Source: Cryobacterium adonitolivorans
GTDB taxonomy: Bacteria; Actinomycetota; Actinomycetes; Actinomycetales; Microbacteriaceae
Length of the DNA stretch: 41,323 nt
Assembly (NCBI RefSeq): GCF_004402695.1
Contig: NZ_SOFL01000037.1
Location: 1-41,323, forward strand
Direction: 5' to 3'
A program made the translations under genes and the position numbers. The stretch's first letter is position 1, and each line of letters opens with the position of its first letter. Shown one piece after another: positions 7,767 to 16,326 of the stretch. The notes below the pieces were generated by a model. The model was not told the DNA's origin. It did not search any database and was given only the letters and a program-made list of their open reading frames with translations.

Positions 7767-10334
7767 TCAGTCCGCCGACACGGCCTGCAGCACGGGCAAC
7801 CGTGCGGCGTGGATCGCCGGCCAGAGTGCCGCCAGCACCCCGACCAGGGCGGCAACCCCGAGCATCGACGCGAGCTGGGCCCACGGGATGGCGAGTTCGG
7901 TGAGGCCGATCTCGGTGAAGACCGCCGGCATCAGCGACGCAATGCCCACACCCACTGCCATGCCCAAGACGGTGCCGAACAGGGCCGTGAGGATCGATTC
8001 GATGGTGATGATCCCGGCCAATTGCGTACGGCCCATGCCCACCGCGCGCATGAGCCCGATCTCCCGGGTGCGTTCGATCACCGACAACGCCAGGGTGTTC
8101 ACGATGCCGAGGATCGCGATAATGATCGAGAGCGCCAGCATCGCGTAGAGGATGCCGAGGATCTGGTCGACCTGCCCGGCCAGCTGTCCGGCGAACTCGT
8201 CCTTGTCGAGCACCGCGAGCACGACGTAGGGCGCGGCCGCCTCGGTCAGGTCGGCGCGAACCTCGGCCAACGTGGCGGCCGCGGCCGCGGTGATCAGCAG
8301 CGAGTCGATCGCGATCTGCGACGTCGGCACGATGCGTTCGAACGCGTCGTCCGGCATGATGATCGGCGCGCCGATCACGGCCGTGTCGACGATGGCGCCG
8401 ATCGGGGCGGATGCCTCACCGGCCGCCGTCGTGAAGGTCACGTCGTCGCCCACCTTCCACCCCCGGTCGTCGGCCACGCCGCGTTGAACGGCCAGCTGCC
8501 CCGCCGCGAAGCCGTCGAGCGTGCCCTCGACGGCGTCGAAGTCGAGGGTGTGTCCGAGGGCGGCAGGCGGCAGCGCCACCACGATGAGGGACCGCTCGGC
8601 GACGGTGCCACCGGCCGCGGGGGCCAGCATCGCCGGGCCGTAACGCAGCTCGTCGACCGAGGCCACCGTGCCCAGGGCGCGCAGGTCGGCCACCACCCCA
8701 GTCGGCACCACCTCGGCTGCGGACTGCACCGAGAAGTCGGCGATCCAGCCGTCGTCCACGATCGCGCGGGTCGAGACCGTCGCCGAAGCGGCGAGCACCG
8801 AGGCCGCGCCCACCAGGGCCATGCCGATCATGAGCGCCCCCGCGGTGTTCGCGGTGCGGCGCGGGTTGCGGATAACATTGCCGCGGGCCAGCCGACCCAG
8901 CGGTTTGACGGCCACGACGAAGACCACGGCAAGGGCGCTCAGTGAGTACCGGGCGATGACCGGGGCCAGGACCAGCACCCCCACGACCACCCCGGCGGCG
9001 CCCAGGCCCAGCAGTACCGGGCCGTCGGGGTCCGGGCGAGACCAAGCCGCAAACAGGCCGGCCAGACCGGCGACAGTGAGCACCGATCCGACGATGGCCC
9101 GCAGCCGGAGCGACTTGGACCGGGCCCCGCCGGCCTCCCGCATGGCCTCAACCGGCGGGGTGAGCGCCGCCCGGCGGGCCGGCAGTGCTGCCGCGGCGAT
9201 GCTCACCAGGGTGCCCACCAGCAGCGACGTCAACACGGTGCCGACATTGAGCGGGATGCTGCCGGACAGGTTCATGCCGATCTGGGCGAGCGCCAGGCGC
9301 ACGAGAGACACCAGGCCGAGGCCGGCGGCGATGCCGAGCGCGGAGCCGGCCAGACCCACCACGGCGGCCTGGATGAGGATGGAGGCGAACACCTGGCCGG
9401 GCGAGGCGCCGACGGCGCGCAGGAGCGCAAACTCGCGCATCCGCTGCTGCACCGACATCGCGAAGGTGTTGGAGATGATGAACGCGCCGACGAACAGCGA
9501 GATGCCGGCGAAGATCAGCATGAACGTCTGCACGAAGCCGAGCATGTCGTTGATGTCGGCCGTGGCCTCCGTGCGAATGGCGGTGCCGCTGACGGTCTCG
9601 AGTCCGGTGGCGTCGGTGGCGTCCAGGGCTTCGTCGATCCGGTCGACGAGGGTCTGCTCGTCCACCCCGGCGTCACCGTAAACGTCGATGCTCGCCACCA
9701 GGCCGTCGGCCGCATAGGCGGCGGTGGAGGTAGCCACATCGAGGAAGACGATGGTGGCTCCGGCCATCGGCGCGCCGAGCGACACCTCCCCCACCACCGA
9801 GACGGTCTGCACCTCACCGGCGAGCACCACCGAGGTGTTGTCGCCGACGGCCAGGCCCGAGGACTCGAGGGTGGCCGATTCGAGTGCGATTTCCGTTGCG
9901 CCGACGGGTGCGTGCCCGGCGACGACGTCGAGGGTGTCGTCGGCGGGGTAGAGCGCCATCCCGAAGCTGGGCGCCTGCGAGCTCACCACGGCCGTGCCGT
10001 CGGCGCCAACGAGCACGATGGGGCCGGATACCGCGGGCAGGGCGCGCCGCACACCGTCGACGGTGCCGATGGTTCGCGCGAGATCGGCCGGGATGGCCTC
10101 ACGCACGTCGCCGGCCGAGCTACCGGTCTGGGCGGCACTGGCGGCAGGCTCGCTGCCGCGCACGTAGGCATCCCCCTGCATCGAGCTGGCCACGATGCCG
10201 GAGAAGGTGGACCACATCATGGTGCGCAGCGACAGGGTGCCCGCCACGAAGGCGACCCCGAGGGTCACCGCGAGCAGCGACAACAGAAAACGCACGAGGT
10301 GGGCGCGGATGCCGCGCAACGCGACCCTGGTCAT
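7767..10334 (-). CDS. ABC transporter permease with two FtsX domains
   Basis: 855 residues. A first helix (about 12-36) is followed by a large extracellular domain (about 40-260), a three-helix FtsX core (about 262-385), further helices (about 415-515), a second extracellular domain and a second FtsX core (about 735-845) that ends LQAVSAD. This fused two-core layout is common in Gram-positive bacteria, for export or extrusion of lipids, peptides or drugs; the substrate cannot be told here. Its ATG overlaps the ATPase stop by 4 bp (ATGA), so translation is coupled. It ends against the sodA terminator hairpin. Confidence 0.93.
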   Translation of the reverse strand: MTRVALRGIRAHLVRFLLSLLAVTLGVAFVAGTLSLRTMMWSTFSGIVASSMQGDAYVRGSEPAASAAQTGSSAGDVREAIPADLARTIGTVDGVRRALPAVSGPIVLVGADGTAVVSSQAPSFGMALYPADDTLDVVAGHAPVGATEIALESATLESSGLAVGDNTSVVLAGEVQTVSVVGEVSLGAPMAGATIVFLDVATSTAAYAADGLVASIDVYGDAGVDEQTLVDRIDEALDATDATGLETVSGTAIRTEATADINDMLGFVQTFMLIFAGISLFVGAFIISNTFAMSVQQRMREFALLRAVGASPGQVFASILIQAAVVGLAGSALGIAAGLGLVSLVRLALAQIGMNLSGSIPLNVGTVLTSLLVGTLVSIAAAALPARRAALTPPVEAMREAGGARSKSLRLRAIVGSVLTVAGLAGLFAAWSRPDPDGPVLLGLGAAGVVVGVLVLAPVIARYSLSALAVVFVVAVKPLGRLARGNVIRNPRRTANTAGALMIGMALVGAASVLAASATVSTRAIVDDGWIADFSVQSAAEVVPTGVVADLRALGTVASVDELRYGPAMLAPAAGGTVAERSLIVVALPPAALGHTLDFDAVEGTLDGFAAGQLAVQRGVADDRGWKVGDDVTFTTAAGEASAPIGAIVDTAVIGAPIIMPDDAFERIVPTSQIAIDSLLITAAAAATLAEVRADLTEAAAPYVVLAVLDKDEFAGQLAGQVDQILGILYAMLALSIIIAILGIVNTLALSVIERTREIGLMRAVGMGRTQLAGIITIESILTALFGTVLGMAVGVGIASLMPAVFTEIGLTELAIPWAQLASMLGVAALVGVLAALWPAIHAARLPVLQAVSAD

Positions 10335-11152
10335 CGCCGGGCACCGTCGTGCTCGTGCTCGGCCTCGGTCTCGTCGCCCATTGACCGCATGACGTCGAGC
10401 ACCGACGCCTGGGTGGGGTCGGTGAGTTCGTGCACGAGCCGACCGTCGGCGAGAAACAGCACCCGGTGGGCGTAGGCCGCCGCCCGGGCGTCGTGGGTCA
10501 CCATCACGACCGTCTGGCCGAGGTCGTCGACCGAGCCGCGCAGGAAGCGCAGCAGGTCACCCGCGGATTTCGAGTCGAGGTTGCCGGTGGGCTCGTCGGC
10601 GAATACCACGGCAGGCCGGGCCACCAGGGCTCGGGCGCAGGCCACCCGCTGCTGCTGGCCGCCGGAGAGTTCGCTGGGCCGGTGGTGCAGGCGGTCCTCG
10701 AGTCCGACGGCCGCGACGATCGCCGCGAAGTGCGCCCGGTCCACCGGGCGCCGGGCGATGTCGAGCGGCAGGGTGATGTTCTCGGCGGCGGTAAGGGTGG
10801 GAATCAGGTTGAACGACTGGAAGATGAAGCCGAGGCGGGTGCGGCGAAGCGCCGTGAGCTGCCGCTCTGACATCCGCCCCACGTTCATGTCGTCCACGAC
10901 CACGGTGCCGGAGGTGACGGTGTCCAGTCCCGCCATGCAGTGCATCAGCGACGACTTGCCCGACCCCGATGGACCCATGATGGCGGTCAGTTCGCCCCGG
11001 GCAAAGTCCACGTCGATCCCGTCCAGGGCACGCACCTCGGTCTCGCCGGCGCCGTAGGTCTTGACCAGGCCCCTGGCATACGCGATCACGGATGCCGGCG
11101 GTGCTGCGAGCGAGCTCGCCGGGTGGTTCGAGGTGAGCGTATGGGCGGTCAT
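10331..11152 (-). CDS. ABC transporter ATP-binding protein (MacB/LolD type)
   Basis: 273 residues starting at ATG 11152, where GAAGGA lies 6 nt upstream; the frame to 11239 has no such site. Motifs: Walker A GPSGSGKS (60-67), Q-loop Gln112, signature LSGGQQQR (162-169), Walker B with DEPTGNLD (186-193) and a switch histidine in VTHD. The sequence is closest in style to the LolD/MacB/FtsE subfamily that drives FtsX-type permeases, consistent with its partner downstream. Three phased direct repeats about 90 bp upstream suggest control by a response regulator. Confidence 0.95.
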   Translation of the reverse strand: MTAHTLTSNHPASSLAAPPASVIAYARGLVKTYGAGETEVRALDGIDVDFARGELTAIMGPSGSGKSSLMHCMAGLDTVTSGTVVVDDMNVGRMSERQLTALRRTRLGFIFQSFNLIPTLTAAENITLPLDIARRPVDRAHFAAIVAAVGLEDRLHHRPSELSGGQQQRVACARALVARPAVVFADEPTGNLDSKSAGDLLRFLRGSVDDLGQTVVMVTHDARAAAYAHRVLFLADGRLVHELTDPTQASVLDVMRSMGDETEAEHEHDGARR

Positions 11153-11240
11153 GTACGGTCCTTCACTGAGTCGGAGCGCGAGCGCGCTGGGGTCGCTCCC
11201 CAGTGTTGCCCTCTGCCCCGCACCGCGGCATCGGGACAAA

Positions 11241-11268
11241 CCCTGACTCGACCCTGAGCGAACCCTGA
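11241..11268. promoter_or_regulatory. Three 11-bp-phased direct repeats upstream of the ABC operon
   Basis: CCCTGA occurs at 11241-11246, 11252-11257 and 11263-11268, exactly 11 bp apart. In the direction of the ABC operon they read TCAGGG. One-helical-turn direct repeats are the usual operator of OmpR/PhoB-type response regulators. No such regulator gene is in the window. Confidence 0.65.
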
Positions 11269-11282
11269 GTGCCGCCCGCGAC

Positions 11283-11837
11283 CTACCCGGGAAGGTCGTA
11301 GCGGTGGCGGATGTGCCGGCGGTCGGGGCTGGCCTGCCAGAACTCGATCTCGGTGGGGCGCAGCGCGTAGAGCTGCCAGGCCGGGTTCGGCGCCGAATCG
11401 GCGGCGGGGCGCTCGGACCAGTCCCGGGCGGATGCCTCGGCCGAGAGCTCGACGACTGGGCCGACCAGTCGCACCTGACGGCCGAGCCGGGACCAGTAGA
11501 AGTTCATCGCCGCCTGCGGGTTGGCCGCGAGCTCACGGCCCTTGCGGGAGGTGCGCGCGGTGGCGAACTGCCAGCCATCGTCGAGGTCCTTGAGGATGAG
11601 CATCCGCGATGACGGTGCCCCGGCCCCGGTGCCGGTGGACGCGCCGACGGTGGCGAGGCTGAAGGCGTGAGGCTGCCGCTCCCCGGCGGCGAGCGCCGCC
11701 TCGAACCAGCTGAGGAAGAGTTCCACGGGGTCGGCCGGGGCGGCGCTCGGGTCGAACACCGGCAGGTCGTCGGGAAAGTCGGGCAGGGCGCGCAACCGTG
11801 CTCTCAAGGTGTCATTCACATCCGCGAGCCTACCCAT
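11283..11837 (-). CDS. PdxH-like pyridoxamine-phosphate oxidase family protein
   Basis: 184 residues. The fold signature is visible: SSRMLILKDLDDGWQFATARTSRKGRELAANPQAAMNFYW (about 78-118, FMN binding) and the C-terminal IEFWQASPDRRHIRHRYDL, close to the PdxH ending RVEFWQG-RLH-R. It probably oxidises pyridoxine or pyridoxamine 5'-phosphate to PLP using FMN; a PhzG-type relative is the alternative. The tail is shorter than typical PdxH, missing the last RLxP motif. ATG 11837 is used; GTG 11819 is possible, and neither has a strong ribosome binding site. Confidence 0.8.
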   Translation of the reverse strand: MGRLADVNDTLRARLRALPDFPDDLPVFDPSAAPADPVELFLSWFEAALAAGERQPHAFSLATVGASTGTGAGAPSSRMLILKDLDDGWQFATARTSRKGRELAANPQAAMNFYWSRLGRQVRLVGPVVELSAEASARDWSERPAADSAPNPAWQLYALRPTEIEFWQASPDRRHIRHRYDLPG

Positions 11838-11842
11838 CCGCC

Positions 11843-11903
11843 CGCGAGCCGTGAGAAAAGCACCTCAAACCCGAGATTTCCGGGGCTCAGCTCACAGTTC
11901 GCG
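11843..11903. repeat. 61-nt palindromic intergenic repeat, copy 2
   Basis: The left arm CGCGAGCCGTGAG (11843-11855) is identical to copy 1 and is followed by the same AAAAGC. The right arm CTCACAGTTCGCG (11891-11903) differs by two bases. The interior is diverged but still pairs (AAA/TTT and AGC/GCT). It sits between nagA and the PdxH-like gene and may end the nagA transcript. A short direct repeat, CCGCGAGCC, is at 11822-11830. Confidence 0.85.
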
Positions 11904-11918
11904 AGACCCCGCGCACGC

Positions 11919-13124
11919 TCAGACCCAGGCGCCCTCGAGCAGGGTCGCGTGCACGTTCAGGTCGGCGTCGAGCAGCACCAGGTCGGCACGGAGGCCCGGC
12001 CGGATGCGGCCGCGGTCGGTGAGGGCGAGTAGGTCGGCGGGGTTCTGGGTGGCGGCCCGGATGGCGAGCGGCAGCGGCACCCCCGCGGTCAGCACGGCGT
12101 ACCGCACCGCGTGGCTCAGCGTCAGCACGCTGCCGGCGATGGTGCCGTCGACCAACCGCGCCTGGCCGTCCACCACCCGCACATCCAGGGCGCCCAGTTT
12201 GTAGTCGCCGTCTGCGGCGCCGGCCGCGGCCATGGCATCCGTCACAAAGACCGGGCGGGCGGGGCTCTCGGTGATCAGGCGCACGACGGCCGGGTGCAGG
12301 TGCACCCCGTCTGCGACCAGCTCGGCGAACACCGTCGGGTCATCGAGCAGCGCGAGGGCGGCGCCCGGCTCGCGGTGGTGCAGCGGCCGCATGGCGTTGA
12401 AGACGTGGGTGCCCGCGGATGCCCCCGCCACGATCGCCGCCTGCGTGAGGTCATAGTCCGCGTCGGTGTGGCCGATGGCGGCCACGGCGCCGTATTCGAC
12501 GATCCGTGCCACTGCGGCGAGGCCGCCCTCCAACTCCGGGGCGATGGTGACCATGCGCACCGCGCCGGCGCCGGCTCCCATCAGACGGTCGACGCTGGCC
12601 GGATCCGGCAGCAGCAACAGCTGCTCGGCGTGTGCACCGCGGTGCGCCGGGCTCAGCCACGGGCCCTCCAGGTGGATGCCGGCCAGCAGGCCGCCGCGCA
12701 CCAGCTCGGCGAGCGCCCGCACCAGCCGCTCCATCTCGTCGATGGGAGCGGTCACCAGGCTGGCCATCATGGTGGTGGTGCCGTGGTCGCGGTGTGTCTG
12801 CGTGATACGCACGGCGACGGCGTTGGTGTCCGCATCGTTGAAGCTGACCCCGCCGCCGCCGTGGTTGTGGGCGTCGATAAAGCCCGGCGCCAGCACACCG
12901 GCCGGCAGTTCGACATCCGCGGGCCGGGGCGGTTCGCCGGCTCCGCAGGCGACGATCACGCCGCCGCGCACCTCGACCCAACCGGGTGAGTGCTCCCGGT
13001 CGGGCAGGATCACCGTGCCGGCGGCGAGAAGCAGCGGCGTCTCGGTGCCCGGCCTGCCAGCGCCAGGCAGCGCGGGAACGTGCCCGTGTTCTGCGGTGGC
13101 GGATCGGGAAGTGAGCGGTGTCAT
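11919..13124 (-). CDS. nagA: N-acetylglucosamine-6-phosphate deacetylase
   Basis: 401 residues. It removes acetate from GlcNAc-6-P to give glucosamine-6-P, the step between PTS uptake and NagB. Amidohydrolase motifs: DAHNHGG (His86, His88), HLEGPW with metal Glu153, AIGHTDA (His219), THVFNAM (His240), DGVHLHP and catalytic VTDAM (Asp296). The N-terminal 30 residues are a non-conserved extension, so a later start is possible, but ATG 13124 has GGAGA upstream. Last gene of the leftward EIIB-EIIA-nagA operon. Confidence 0.95.
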   Translation of the reverse strand: MTPLTSRSATAEHGHVPALPGAGRPGTETPLLLAAGTVILPDREHSPGWVEVRGGVIVACGAGEPPRPADVELPAGVLAPGFIDAHNHGGGGVSFNDADTNAVAVRITQTHRDHGTTTMMASLVTAPIDEMERLVRALAELVRGGLLAGIHLEGPWLSPAHRGAHAEQLLLLPDPASVDRLMGAGAGAVRMVTIAPELEGGLAAVARIVEYGAVAAIGHTDADYDLTQAAIVAGASAGTHVFNAMRPLHHREPGAALALLDDPTVFAELVADGVHLHPAVVRLITESPARPVFVTDAMAAAGAADGDYKLGALDVRVVDGQARLVDGTIAGSVLTLSHAVRYAVLTAGVPLPLAIRAATQNPADLLALTDRGRIRPGLRADLVLLDADLNVHATLLEGAWV

Positions 13125-13163
13125 GACGGGGTCTCCAGGGTTCTCGTTGGCGCGTCGGCGGGG

Positions 13164-13637
13164 TCAGCTGCGAACGGTGAGGAAGGTGTCCCCTGCCGCG
13201 AGATCTAGACCGGCGGCCACGGCGTCGGCCAGGGTGATGTTCTCCGCCTGGCGCTCCAGGATGATCACCGGCACGATCGGGTCGCGACCGCTCGCCACGA
13301 TGGCGGGAACGTCAAAGCTGACGATGACGTCACCGGCGGTGACGGTGTCGCCCTGCTGGGCGCGCAGGGTGAACCCCGCGCCCTTCAGCTGCACGGTGTC
13401 GATACCGAGGTGCACGAGCACCCCGACGCCCTCCGGCGCCACGATCACATAGGCGTGCGGGAACACCTTGAGCAGCTTTCCGCTGATCGGTGCGATCGCG
13501 TCGACGACCTCGCGCGGAGGATCGATTGCGCCGCCGGGCCCGACGATCGCCTGGGCGAAGGTGGGGTCTGGCACCAGGCCGAGTTCGACGGCCCGGCCGG
13601 GAACGGGCGCGAGCACGATCAGGGGTGCGACGCTCAC
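13164..13637 (-). CDS. PTS glucose-family EIIA component (GlcNAc PTS)
   Basis: 157 residues. GTG 13637 overlaps the EIIB stop by 4 bp (GTGA). The EIIA-Glc fold is clear: PVPGRAVELG near the start, ISGKLLKVFPHAYVI with partner His61, and VLVHLGIDTVQLKGAGF with phospho-accepting His76. It takes phosphate from HPr and passes it to EIIB Cys24. Free-standing EIIA next to a free-standing EIIB, with EIIC in the divergent operon, forms a split GlcNAc permease. Like Crr-type proteins it could also have regulatory roles. Confidence 0.92.
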   Translation of the reverse strand: MSVAPLIVLAPVPGRAVELGLVPDPTFAQAIVGPGGAIDPPREVVDAIAPISGKLLKVFPHAYVIVAPEGVGVLVHLGIDTVQLKGAGFTLRAQQGDTVTAGDVIVSFDVPAIVASGRDPIVPVIILERQAENITLADAVAAGLDLAAGDTFLTVRS

Positions 13638-13867
13638 CTGAGGTCCTCGATGTCGTCGGCGAGGTTCTCTGCCTCGGGGCCGACGATGACCTGCACGATG
13701 GTGCCGGACCTGAACACGCCGTGGGCGCCGGCGGCCTTGAGTGCGGGCTCGTTGACCAGCGCGGGGTCGGTCACTTCGGTGCGCAGCCGGGTGATGCATG
13801 CCTCGATGTCGACGACGTTGCCGGCGCCGCCGAGGCCGGCCAGGATCTGCTCTGCCTTGCTACTCAT
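13634..13867 (-). CDS. PTS glucose-family EIIB component (GlcNAc PTS)
   Basis: 77 residues. ATG 13867 has GAGGAG 6 nt upstream. The EIIB signature DIEACITRLR carries the phosphocysteine Cys24; ALKAAGAHGVF and the glycine-rich SGTIVQVIVGPEAE follow, as in the family. It transfers phosphate from EIIA to incoming sugar at the EIIC channel. First gene of the leftward operon, facing the gntR-EIIC-nagB operon across a shared regulatory region. Confidence 0.94.
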   Translation of the reverse strand: MSSKAEQILAGLGGAGNVVDIEACITRLRTEVTDPALVNEPALKAAGAHGVFRSGTIVQVIVGPEAENLADDIEDLR

Positions 13868-13957
13868 CAGTTACTCCTCGGAATGTTTACGGATCGATGG
13901 GATGGAACGGTCGGGGAAGGAGACGCTCGTCGACGAGACGTCTTTGCGGGCCAGCCC

Positions 13958-13989
13958 TTGACAAACAGACCGCCGCACCTTCATTATCG
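13958..13989. promoter_or_regulatory. Overlapping divergent promoters of the nag cluster
   Basis: On the plus strand TTGACA (13958-13963) is followed 17 bp later by TTCATT (13981-13986), giving a start near 13995. On the minus strand GATAAT (13984-13989 reversed) is a good -10 for EIIB-EIIA-nagA. The two -10 regions overlap, and the operator beginning at 13997 lies just downstream of one and over the -35 region of the other. The perfect palindrome CTCGTCGACGAG (13926-13937) lies nearby. Confidence 0.65.
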
Positions 13990-13996
13990 AGTAATT

Positions 13997-14018
13997 GGAC
14001 CGTACCAGTACGGACCAC
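13997..14018. promoter_or_regulatory. Putative NagR/DasR-type operator
   Basis: TGGACCGTAC-CA-GTACGGACCA is an inverted repeat with ten-base arms and a single mismatch; the core CCGTAC/GTACGG is perfect. A TGGTCC half-site recurs at 14029-14035. The TGGTC...GACCA outer bases resemble dre sites bound by GntR/HutC-type DasR and NagR regulators. Position between the two divergent GlcNAc operons supports joint repression. Confidence 0.7.
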
Positions 14019-14105
14019 AAAGCGGAAGTGGTCCGGTTGGTTGTCAGCTGGATCACAGAAAGCAAGCTCCCCCGAAAGCCAACACCCCGGAAAGGTGGTG
14101 CAGTC

Positions 14106-14846
14106 GTGACACTCGACAGCCCGGTCCTCGCCAACGGCGCCGTGCCCAAGCACGTGCAGTTGCGGTCCATCCTGCTCGAACGAGTCGAGACCACCCTGGC
14201 GCCCCACGCCGCGATCCCGCCGGAACGAAAGCTGATGACCAAGTACGGCTTGAGCCGGTCGACGGTGCGGGAGGCGATCCGCCAACTGGTCGACGAGGGC
14301 GTGCTCTACCGCATCCAGGGCAAGGGCACCTTCGTCACCGGCGAGCGCGTGCAGAGCGACCTGCACCTTGCCTCGTTCACCGAGGACATGCGCCGGCGCG
14401 GCCTCGTGCCCGCCACCGTCGTGATGGAGTCCAGGTTGATTGAGGCGCCCCTTGAGGTGCGGGCGGCGCTGGGCCTCAAGGCCGGTGCGCAGGTGCAGCA
14501 GGTCGAGCGGCTGCGGCTCGCCGGCGGCATCCCGATGGCCTTCGAACGCGGCTACTACCCCGCCGGCCTGCTGCCCGACCTCGGTGGCCAGGACCTCACC
14601 CGTTCGCTCTACGCCACCTTCGCCACCGAGTACGGGCTGCGCATCGACCACGCCGAACAGACCGCGTGGGCCGAGACCGCAACCGCCGAACTCGCCGAAC
14701 CCCTCGGCATCACCGAGGGCGTTCCCCTTCTCGTTTTCCTCCGCACATCATCGGCGGGGTCCACCCCCGTTGAGCACGTCACCTCGTGGTACCGGGGCGA
14801 CCGCTACCAGATCCACATGACCCTCGACCTCAACCACGAACTGTAA
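14106..14846 (+). CDS. GntR/HutC-family regulator of GlcNAc use (NagR/DasR-like)
   Basis: 246 residues from GTG 14106 (GGAAAGGTGG upstream); the longer frame from 13995 would start inside the operator. A winged HTH (about 15-80, LMTKYGLSRSTVREAIRQLVDEGVLYRIQGKGTFV) is followed by a UTRA effector domain (about 100-240) ending IHMTLDL. This class binds glucosamine-6-P or GlcNAc-6-P as inducer. It heads the rightward operon with EIIC and nagB and likely controls both operons, and itself, through the palindrome at 13997. Confidence 0.92.
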   Translation: MTLDSPVLANGAVPKHVQLRSILLERVETTLAPHAAIPPERKLMTKYGLSRSTVREAIRQLVDEGVLYRIQGKGTFVTGERVQSDLHLASFTEDMRRRGLVPATVVMESRLIEAPLEVRAALGLKAGAQVQQVERLRLAGGIPMAFERGYYPAGLLPDLGGQDLTRSLYATFATEYGLRIDHAEQTAWAETATAELAEPLGITEGVPLLVFLRTSSAGSTPVEHVTSWYRGDRYQIHMTLDLNHEL

Positions 14847-14983
14847 GTCAGCCTGCCCCGCCCCACCAGGGTGGCCCGCCGAGCCCATCGGCAGCGCCAG
14901 CATGCCCTCTCACATCCTCATAGACGCACGCGCACCATTCACCCATCCACCCACACCAACGAGCACCACCATCGGAGGAATCC

Positions 14984-16225
14984 ATGTCCAGCACCACCGT
15001 AGATGCCGGAACGGGACGAAAAATCCCGGGCCTCGCCCAACTCCAGCGCATCGGCCGCAGCCTCATGTTGCCGATCGCCGCCCTGCCGGCCGCCGGCCTG
15101 CTCCTGCGCCTGGGTCAACCTGACCTGCTCGGCGCCATCCCGGGCTTCGAGACCGGCGCGGCCGTCATCGCCTCCGCCGGCGGCGCCCTGTTCGACAACC
15201 TCCCCCTGCTCTTCGCGGTGGGCGTGGCGATCGGCTTCGCCAAGAAGGCGGATGGCTCGACCGCCCTGGCCGCCGTCGTGGGTTACCTCGTGTTCAGTAA
15301 CGTCGGCAAGGCCATGTCGCCGCTCGTGATGGGCCTGCCCGCCGAGGGCGCCGACCAGGTACTGGTGAACTACAACGTGCTCGCCGGCGTGCTCATGGGC
15401 GTCGTCTCCGCCGTGCTGTGGCAGAAGTATCACCGCATCAAACTGCCCAGCTACCTGGCCTTCTTCGGTGGTCGCCGGTTCGTTCCGATCGTCACCGCCG
15501 TCGCAGCCCTCGTGCTCGGTGTTCTGCTCAGCTTCGTGTACCCGGCGTTCAGCAGCGGACTCACTTCGTTTGGCGAGTTCGTCAGCTCCAACAACATCTG
15601 GGGCGGCTTCCTCTACGGAACCGCGAACCGCCTGCTCATCCCCGTCGGCCTGCACCACATCCTCAACTCGATGATGTGGTTCGTAATCGGCGATTACAAC
15701 GGCGCCACCGGCGACCTGCACCGCTTCTTCGCCGGCGACCCCACGGCGGGCTCGTTCATGACCGGGTTCTTCCCCATCATGATGTTCGCCCTCCCGGCCG
15801 GCGCCCTGGCCATCTGGCACGAAGCCAAGAAGTCGCAGAAGAAGATCGTCGGCGGAATCATGCTCACCGGCGCCCTCACGGCGATGCTCACCGGCGTCAC
15901 CGAGCCGCTGGAATTCTCGTTCATGTTCGTCGCCTTCCCGCTCTACGCCATCCACGCGGTGCTGACCGGCACCTCGCTCGCCCTGGTGAACTTCCTCGGT
16001 ATCCGGGACGGCTTCAGCTTCAGCGCCGGAGCCTTCGACTACATCCTCAACTTCGGCCTCGCCGAAAAGCCGTTGCTGCTCATCCCCATCGGGCTGGCCT
16101 ACGGAGCGGTCTACTACTTCCTGTTCCGCTTCGTCATCCGCCGCTGGAACCTGAAGACGCCGGGCCGCGGCGACGACATCGTGGAGGAGGCAGCACCCGA
16201 CTCCACCTCGAAAACCACGGTTTAG
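14984..16225 (+). CDS. PTS EIIC permease, N-acetylglucosamine type
   Basis: 413 residues with ATG 14984 behind GGAGGA. It is a multi-pass membrane protein; about ten hydrophobic segments are visible. Family marks include the start QRIGRSLMLPIAALPAAGLLLRLG, KKADGSTALAAVVGYL, GLHHILNSMMWF, then GDLHRFFAGDPTAG (typical of NagE rather than PtsG) and the TGVTEPLEFSFMF substrate motif. The protein ends after EIIC; EIIA and EIIB are separate genes in the divergent operon. It brings in GlcNAc and releases GlcNAc-6-P inside the cell. Confidence 0.93.
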   Translation: MSSTTVDAGTGRKIPGLAQLQRIGRSLMLPIAALPAAGLLLRLGQPDLLGAIPGFETGAAVIASAGGALFDNLPLLFAVGVAIGFAKKADGSTALAAVVGYLVFSNVGKAMSPLVMGLPAEGADQVLVNYNVLAGVLMGVVSAVLWQKYHRIKLPSYLAFFGGRRFVPIVTAVAALVLGVLLSFVYPAFSSGLTSFGEFVSSNNIWGGFLYGTANRLLIPVGLHHILNSMMWFVIGDYNGATGDLHRFFAGDPTAGSFMTGFFPIMMFALPAGALAIWHEAKKSQKKIVGGIMLTGALTAMLTGVTEPLEFSFMFVAFPLYAIHAVLTGTSLALVNFLGIRDGFSFSAGAFDYILNFGLAEKPLLLIPIGLAYGAVYYFLFRFVIRRWNLKTPGRGDDIVEEAAPDSTSKTTV

Positions 16226-16234
16226 CCCGGCCGG

Positions 16235-16270
16235 CCGGTGTCGCGAGCGGGCCCCCGCTCGCGACACCGG
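16235..16270 (+). terminator. 17-bp perfect hairpin between EIIC and nagB
   Basis: CCGGTGTCGCGAGCGGG (16235-16251) pairs perfectly with CCCGCTCGCGACACCGG (16254-16270). There is no T-tract after it. It lies 10 nt beyond the EIIC stop and 57 nt before nagB, so it may partly terminate or process the mRNA and set different EIIC and NagB levels. Confidence 0.75.
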
Positions 16271-16326
16271 TCGGCAACACCGTTTCTCGCACCACCCACC
16301 ACTTTCAATCGCACCTGGAGCATCCC

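Noticed and set aside
13997..14105. Extended N-terminus of the GntR regulator from 13995
   Set aside because: It would translate through the operator and leader; GTG 14106 has a ribosome binding site and starts at the conserved domain.
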